Source of the DNA: REEB481 sp964586595
Lineage (GTDB): Bacteria; Bacteroidota; Bacteroidia; NS11-12g; UBA955
Direction: 5' to 3'
Assembly (NCBI GenBank): GCA_964586595.1
Contig: CAZPHB010000004.1
Coordinates: 62,001-126,000 of the forward strand
Length of the DNA: 64,000 nucleotides
The position numbers and the translations under genes are program-made. The notes beneath the pieces are model-generated. The model saw nothing but the letters and a program-made list of their open reading frames with translations. It was not told the DNA's origin and searched no databases. This document shows positions 59,328 to 64,000 of this stretch, piece after piece; position 1 is the first letter of the stretch, and each line of letters starts with the position of its first letter.

Positions 59328-62036
59328 ATGAAGAAAATTACCTTACTCCTAGTGAGTGGCATTTCTGCACTCACCTGCTTTAGCCAGGTGCCTGATTTGC
59401 CCATCAACTTCGACAATTCCTCCATCACCTACACTTTGGTGGATTTTGGCGGAAATTCAAGTAAAGTTACTACCGACCCCGTTTCGTCTTCGAACAATGT
59501 GGCGGAAGTAACCAAAACCAACACTGCCCAAACTTGGGCAGGTACCACCATCGGACCGGCTACAGGCCTGGCTAACAAAATCCCATTCAGCTCCACCAAC
59601 TACAAAATCACCATGAAGGTGTATTCCCCGGACAACGGCATCGTGGTGCGCTTGAAGGCAGAAGATCCCAACGACCCTACCAAAAGCGTGGAAACTGATG
59701 CCAAAACCACCAAAACAAATGACTGGGAAACCCTGGAGTTCGATTTCAGCAAACAGGCTACAGGTACCGCTGCCATCAATTACAGCTATACCTACCAGAA
59801 GCTTTCCGTATTCTTTAACTTCGGTGTGGATGGAGCTACCGCAGGAACCAAAGTATATTACTGCGACGACATTCAGATGGCTGCTGCTACCAAAGCACAG
59901 ATTGATTTACCGGTGAGCTTTGAAGGAAGCAGCGTAGATTACACCATGACCGATTTCGGTGGAAATGTTAGCACCGTAGTTGTTGACCCAACCTCGTCAA
60001 CCAACAGTGTAGCCCAGGTGGACAAAGGAAATACCGCAGAATTATGGGCAGGAACCACTATTGGAACCGCTGCCGGTTTTGCCAATAAAATTCCGTTCAC
60101 CGCCAACACCCCTAAAATGACTGTACGTGTATGGTCGCCAGACAGTGGCATTGTGATCCGTTTGAAGGCAGAAAATGCTGGCAATGGCAGCATCAGCGTA
60201 GAAACAGATGCATTGACTACCCAAAAGAATACCTGGGAAACCCTGGAATTTGACTTCACCAAGCAGGTTTCCGGCACTGCCGCCATCAACTACAGCAATA
60301 CCTACGACAAACTTTCCATCTTCTTCAACTTCGGGGTAACCGGAGCTACTGCCGGTGCCAAAACCTACTACTTCGACGATGTGAAGATGGCTCCCGCCAT
60401 CAATGCACAAATAGACCTGCCGGTTACCTTCGACGGAACCAAAGTGGATTACACCATGATTGACTTTGGCGGAACCACCAGTGCCGTGGTAACAGATCCA
60501 ACCGATGCAAGCAACAAAGTTGCAGAAGTACTTAAAAGCAATACTGCTGAATTGTGGGCCGGTACTACCATTGGCACCAATGATGGTTTTGCAAAGAAAA
60601 TCCCATTCAGCGCCAACACCCCAAAGTTGACCATGCGTGTTTGGTCGCCCGACAGCGGCATTGTGGTGCGCCTGAAGGCAGAAGATCCTGCCAACCCCAC
60701 CATCAGCGTAGAAACTGATGCCATCACGTTTAAAAAGAACGATTGGCAAACCCTGGAATTCGACTTCAGCAAGCAAGCCACAGGCACTGCCGCCATCAAT
60801 TACAGCAATACCTACCAGAAGTTGTCGGTATTCTTCAACTTTGGCGTAACCGGTGCTGCTGCAGGTGCGAAAACTTATTATTTCGACGATGTTGAAATGG
60901 GCAGCGCGCTGTTCAAGCAATTAGACCTTCCGGTAACCTTTGATGCCTCCGACGTGGATTATACCATGATTGACTTCGGCGGTAACATCAGCGCCATCGT
61001 GGCTGATCCAATGACCGCTTCCAACAAAGTAGGAAAAGTTGAGAAAACAGCTACCGCAGAACTTTGGGCCGGAACAACTTGCGGTACAGTTAATGGCTTT
61101 GCAAACGCAATACCCTTCGACGCAACACACAACACCATCACGGTGAAGGTGTATTCACCCGATGCAGGCATTGTGGTGAAACTGAAGGCTGAAGACATCA
61201 ATGACCCTTCGAAAAGTGTAGAAACAGACGTAACCACCAAAGTTGCCAACCAATGGGAACTGCTGCGTTTCGACTTCACCAAAAACAGCAATGGCACTCC
61301 GGCCATCAACTACAACACCACCTACAAGAAGCTGTCTATTTTCTTCAACTTCGGTGTTACCGGTGCAACTGCCGGTTCCAAAACGTATTACTTTGACAGC
61401 GTAGCCATGGGCGGAAGCAGCACACCAAGCAAGGTAAACGTTACCTTCCAGGTGGACGCGCGCAATGTAACGCTGGGTGCCGGAGAAGTACTTACGCTGA
61501 ATGGTTCCTTCAACAACTGGTGCGGTGCTTGCGCCCCGATGACCAAAACCGCCGGATCTGATGTTTGGACCTTGACCGTTCCTTTGGATACCGCTACTGA
61601 ATATGAATACAAATTTGTGGTAGGAAACTGGGTGAAAGACGAAAAGCTGGCCGTTGGCCTTCCATGTGTAAAAACCACAGGTCAGTTCACCAACAGGGTA
61701 TTCCGTACCGGCTACGATGCAGACACCCTGCCGGAAGTTTGTTGGGAAAGCTGTCAGGCATGCGGTGCTTCCAATGTCACCGAACAGATGAGCAGCGCCC
61801 TGCGCGTGTTTCCAAATCCTGCGAGCAGCCAGGTGATGGTACAGTTGGATGCTGCGGCTGCCGAAGGCGCAAACATCAGCGTTTGGAACAGCCTCGGTCA
61901 GGAAGTATTGTCGGGCCGCTTTGCTGCGGGTCAGCGCGAAACCCAGCTGGATGTCAGCAGCCTGCGCAGTGGCATCTACCTGATTAAAATCCAAGGCAAC
62001 GGAACCTCCTGGAGCCAAAAAATCCAAGTTCAATAA
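59328..62036 (+). CDS. T9SS-secreted four-repeat glycan-binding protein with CBM20/48-like domain
   Basis: A 902-residue protein: signal peptide (~1-20), four tandem modules of ~170 residues (starting near residues 23, 193, 363 and 532), each opening DLPVxFxxxxVDYTMxDFGG and closing with a KTYYFDDV strand, then a starch-binding-like domain (~705-800, LTLNGSFNNWCGACAPM) and a type A sorting domain (VFPNPASSQVMVQL to GIYLIKIQG). I see no catalytic acid pattern in the repeats; they are probably binding modules. It follows the GH16 gene and is the probable secreted sugar-capturing part of the locus. Confidence 0.85.
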   Translation: MKKITLLLVSGISALTCFSQVPDLPINFDNSSITYTLVDFGGNSSKVTTDPVSSSNNVAEVTKTNTAQTWAGTTIGPATGLANKIPFSSTNYKITMKVYSPDNGIVVRLKAEDPNDPTKSVETDAKTTKTNDWETLEFDFSKQATGTAAINYSYTYQKLSVFFNFGVDGATAGTKVYYCDDIQMAAATKAQIDLPVSFEGSSVDYTMTDFGGNVSTVVVDPTSSTNSVAQVDKGNTAELWAGTTIGTAAGFANKIPFTANTPKMTVRVWSPDSGIVIRLKAENAGNGSISVETDALTTQKNTWETLEFDFTKQVSGTAAINYSNTYDKLSIFFNFGVTGATAGAKTYYFDDVKMAPAINAQIDLPVTFDGTKVDYTMIDFGGTTSAVVTDPTDASNKVAEVLKSNTAELWAGTTIGTNDGFAKKIPFSANTPKLTMRVWSPDSGIVVRLKAEDPANPTISVETDAITFKKNDWQTLEFDFSKQATGTAAINYSNTYQKLSVFFNFGVTGAAAGAKTYYFDDVEMGSALFKQLDLPVTFDASDVDYTMIDFGGNISAIVADPMTASNKVGKVEKTATAELWAGTTCGTVNGFANAIPFDATHNTITVKVYSPDAGIVVKLKAEDINDPSKSVETDVTTKVANQWELLRFDFTKNSNGTPAINYNTTYKKLSIFFNFGVTGATAGSKTYYFDSVAMGGSSTPSKVNVTFQVDARNVTLGAGEVLTLNGSFNNWCGACAPMTKTAGSDVWTLTVPLDTATEYEYKFVVGNWVKDEKLAVGLPCVKTTGQFTNRVFRTGYDADTLPEVCWESCQACGASNVTEQMSSALRVFPNPASSQVMVQLDAAAAEGANISVWNSLGQEVLSGRFAAGQRETQLDVSSLRSGIYLIKIQGNGTSWSQKIQVQ

Positions 62037-62048
62037 ACTGCCAAAACC

Positions 62049-62085
62049 AAACAAAAAATCCGGCTGCGTGCCGGATTTTTTGTTT
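62049..62085 (+). terminator. Intrinsic terminator after the secreted binding protein
   Basis: A 16-bp stem: AAACAAAAAATCCGGC pairs with GCCGGATTTTTTGTTT around TGCGT. It ends the long glycan operon, so the MFS gene behind it needs a promoter of its own or read-through. Confidence 0.85.
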
Positions 62086-62115
62086 GAAAGGCTTTATCAT
62101 TGATGCAACAACGCC

Positions 62116-63516
62116 ATGCAACAAAAAAACCTTAAATCAGCTCTGGGAATCATCATTACAGTGTTTTTCTTCTGGGGCTTTGTGGCCGCTTCAAATGGCA
62201 TCTTTATCCCATTTTGCAAAAAGCATTTCCAACTGAGTCAATTTGAATCACAACTGATTGACGCAACCTTTTACGGCGGATATTTCATTGGTTCTCTGAT
62301 TTTACTTGCACTTTCTCGGGTTTTCAAGATGGAAATACTCAACAGACTTGGGTACAAACGAGGCATCATTTACGGCCTGATGATCTCCATCTTGGGTGCC
62401 TTGGCCATCATACCCAGTGTGAATGCCGGCTCATTTCCTTTGATACTGGCATCCTTTTTCATCCTTGCCCTTGGCTTTTCACTGCAACAAACCTGCGCAC
62501 AGCCTTTCGTGATTGCCCTTGGAAATCCTGCGGGCGGCGCACACCGGCTCAGCCTGGCCGGAGGAATCAACTCTTTGGGCACCACCCTCGGCCCCTTGGC
62601 TGTTGGATTCATCTTGTTCGGCACGGTAAGCGGTTCTGGCAAAGCCTCGCTTGATTCCATCAATGAACTTTATTACCTGCTGGCCGGCGTATTTCTTTTG
62701 GTCGCGTTGTTCCTATGGCGTTCCAAACTGCCTGAAATACAGAGCGATGAAGCCTACGAACCCGGCTTTGGCGCTTTAAAGTTCCCCCAGCTCAGGCTCG
62801 GCATGATTGCCATCTTCACCTATGTAGGTGTAGAAGTAAGCATTCAAAGCAATATGGGCGCATTATTGGCTGAACCGAGCTTCGGAGCATGGAAGGAAGA
62901 TGAAATCGCCCCCTTTATTTCTTTGTATTGGGGCAGCCTGATGATAGGCCGCTGGGCGGGATCGATTGCCGTATTCTCCCTTTCACAAAAGATGAAGTGG
63001 CTGATGAGCATTCTGGTTCCGTTTTTTGCCTTTGCCGTGGTATTGGGCGTTAACAAACTCAGCGGAAAGCCCATCGATGCATTGTACCCTTATGCATTGT
63101 GCGTAGGTGTACTCATCCTGAATTTCTTGCTCAGCAAAGAACAGCCGGCACGCACGCTGTTGCTGTTTTCCTTTTTTGGCATGGCCGCCATGCTCATTGG
63201 TCTTGGCAGCACCGGCATGATTTCCATGTTTGCATTTTTGAGCGGCGGACTGGCATGCAGCATTATGTGGCCAAGTATTTTCGCCCTGTCTATTTCAGGC
63301 TTGGGACGCTATTCCGCACAAGGATCGGCATTCCTGATCATGATGATTTTGGGTGGTGCGGTGATTCCACCCATACAGGGATTGCTGGCTGATGTTATTG
63401 GCATTCACATGAGCTACCTGATTACCGTTTTGTGTTTTGCTTATTTGGCCTATTTCGCCTACCGGGCAAAAACACTTTCACCCGAAGCGAATGAAGTGGC
63501 CGTTGCCGGTCACTAA
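62116..63516 (+). CDS. MFS sugar transporter (FucP/GluP-like)
   Basis: A 466-residue permease with 12 predicted membrane segments. It opens with LGIIITVFFFWGFVAASNGI and has FYGGYFIGSLI, then FILALGFSLQQTCAQPFVIA and AGGINSLGTTLGPL, features of the FucP-type proton symporters for fucose, glucose, galactose or related sugars. In this locus it would take up the monosaccharide set free by the GH3 and other enzymes. The exact sugar is not decided by sequence. Confidence 0.87.
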   Translation: MQQKNLKSALGIIITVFFFWGFVAASNGIFIPFCKKHFQLSQFESQLIDATFYGGYFIGSLILLALSRVFKMEILNRLGYKRGIIYGLMISILGALAIIPSVNAGSFPLILASFFILALGFSLQQTCAQPFVIALGNPAGGAHRLSLAGGINSLGTTLGPLAVGFILFGTVSGSGKASLDSINELYYLLAGVFLLVALFLWRSKLPEIQSDEAYEPGFGALKFPQLRLGMIAIFTYVGVEVSIQSNMGALLAEPSFGAWKEDEIAPFISLYWGSLMIGRWAGSIAVFSLSQKMKWLMSILVPFFAFAVVLGVNKLSGKPIDALYPYALCVGVLILNFLLSKEQPARTLLLFSFFGMAAMLIGLGSTGMISMFAFLSGGLACSIMWPSIFALSISGLGRYSAQGSAFLIMMILGGAVIPPIQGLLADVIGIHMSYLITVLCFAYLAYFAYRAKTLSPEANEVAVAGH

Positions 63517-63519
63517 TTA

Positions 63520-63554
63520 AAAGAAAAAGCCTCTGTATCAGAGGCTTTTTCTTT
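63520..63554. terminator. Bidirectional terminator
   Basis: A 16-bp stem with a 3-base loop: AAAGAAAAAGCCTCTG, TAT, CAGAGGCTTTTTCTTT. The A-rich and T-rich sides serve both convergent genes, the MFS transporter and the response regulator. Confidence 0.85.
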
Positions 63555-63556
63555 GT

Positions 63557-64000
63557 TTAACCTTCAAACTTATAGCCAACGCCACGCAGTGAAATGAAGT
63601 AGCGGGGATTGCGTGGATCTTTCTCAAAATACTTGCGGAATGCCAGGATGAAATTGTCAATTGTGCGGGTGCTGGGATACACATTATAACCCCAAACGGT
63701 ATGCAGGATGCGTTCGCGACTCACCACCGAACCCTTATTCTCGATGAGCAATTTCAGCAATAAGGCTTCCTTCTTGGTAAGAATGAAATCACCGTGAACT
63801 CCCCGGGCTTCATAACTCTCGAAATTCACCATGAATCCTGAACCGAAATGAAACTCTTTCAGTCCTGGTGCATAATCATGGGTCTTGCTGCGTTCCAGAA
63901 GCTTTTTCACCCGAAGCATCAATTCCTCAAGATTGAAAGGCTTGGCCAGGTAATCATCGCCGCCCTTCCTCAATCCATCAATACGGTCTTCAGAGCTGCC
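63557..64000 (-). CDS. OmpR-family response regulator, C-terminal part
   Basis: 148 residues are visible; the gene leaves the window at the right edge, with the frame open to base 64000. The first residues are the end of a receiver domain (DRIDGLRKGGDDYLAKPFNL, with the conserved Lys of KPF). The rest is a winged-helix DNA-binding domain: LTKKEALLLKLLIENKGSVV, RERILHTVWG, and the wing YFISLRGVGYKFEG. The phosphate-accepting Asp lies outside the window. The upstream part of the gene and any sensor kinase are not seen. Confidence 0.92.
   Translation of the reverse strand, partial: GSSEDRIDGLRKGGDDYLAKPFNLEELMLRVKKLLERSKTHDYAPGLKEFHFGSGFMVNFESYEARGVHGDFILTKKEALLLKLLIENKGSVVSRERILHTVWGYNVYPSTRTIDNFILAFRKYFEKDPRNPRYFISLRGVGYKFEG

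Noticed and set aside
60042..62054. Long minus-strand ORFs opposite the four-repeat protein
   Set aside because: They repeat with the same period as the sense gene, which shows that they are shadows of the tandem modules.

Overview
The window looks like a chromosomal segment of a member of the Bacteroidota. Supporting signs are three proteins with type IX secretion (T9SS) C-terminal sorting regions (14583-16670, 43118-46723, 59328-62036), promoters of the TTG/TTTG-N19-TAnnTTTG type in front of both tRNA genes, a Bacteroidota-style tyrosine recombinase, and weak Shine-Dalgarno signals throughout. The genus cannot be told from the sequence alone.

Region 1 (1-20258) is ordinary core genome: the end of a protein-isoaspartate methyltransferase, two unknown proteins, a multi-TM protein, CCA-adding enzyme, DgkA-type lipid kinase, arginine decarboxylase, a TerC-family membrane protein, an FAD oxidoreductase with a TraB/GumN protein, a heptose-7-phosphate kinase, an aminotransferase, a GT4 glycosyltransferase with a multi-TM partner, a secreted M43 metalloprotease, topoisomerase I and a SirB1-type protein, ending at a tRNA-Leu(CAA).

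Region 2 (20321-41328) is a 20.98-kb integrated element. It lies between two identical 28-bp copies of the tRNA-Leu 3' end, with a phage-type repressor just inside attL and a tyrosine integrase just inside attR. It has an early operon of small unknown genes (20980-25627), a toxin-antitoxin pair, and a tightly overlapping late operon (26216-38778). The late operon encodes membrane-anchored small proteins, a transglutaminase-like protein, two beta-rich capsid-like candidates (one followed by a strong hairpin), a peptidoglycan-binding protein, a holin-sized protein, a GH108 lysozyme, a 948-residue ArdC-metallopeptidase-RadA-like ATPase fusion, and two receptor-binding or spike-like proteins. I recognise no terminase, portal, tail tube, tape measure or baseplate gene. 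The best reading, an inference, is a temperate non-tailed and possibly membrane-containing phage of a kind I do not recognise; a satellite or other integrative element is the alternative. This is the main candidate for an undescribed system.

Region 3 (41427-48706) holds an orphan contractile tail-sheath gene outside attR, a 1201-residue T9SS adhesin-like protein, a GT9 glycosyltransferase with a Cys/His-rich N-terminus, a tRNA-Met, and a GIY-YIG ORF bracketed by a duplicated tRNA-tail/terminator sequence.

Region 4 (48706-63516) is a glycan (probably beta-glucan) utilisation locus: a degenerate-Nudix regulator with an inverted repeat in the promoter ahead of it, a TIM-barrel glycosidase, two outer-membrane beta-barrels, two surface lipoproteins, a GH3 beta-glucosidase, a GH16-like lipoprotein, a four-repeat T9SS-secreted binding protein and an MFS sugar transporter. 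It has no SusC/SusD pair. The window ends in an OmpR-type response regulator on the minus strand.
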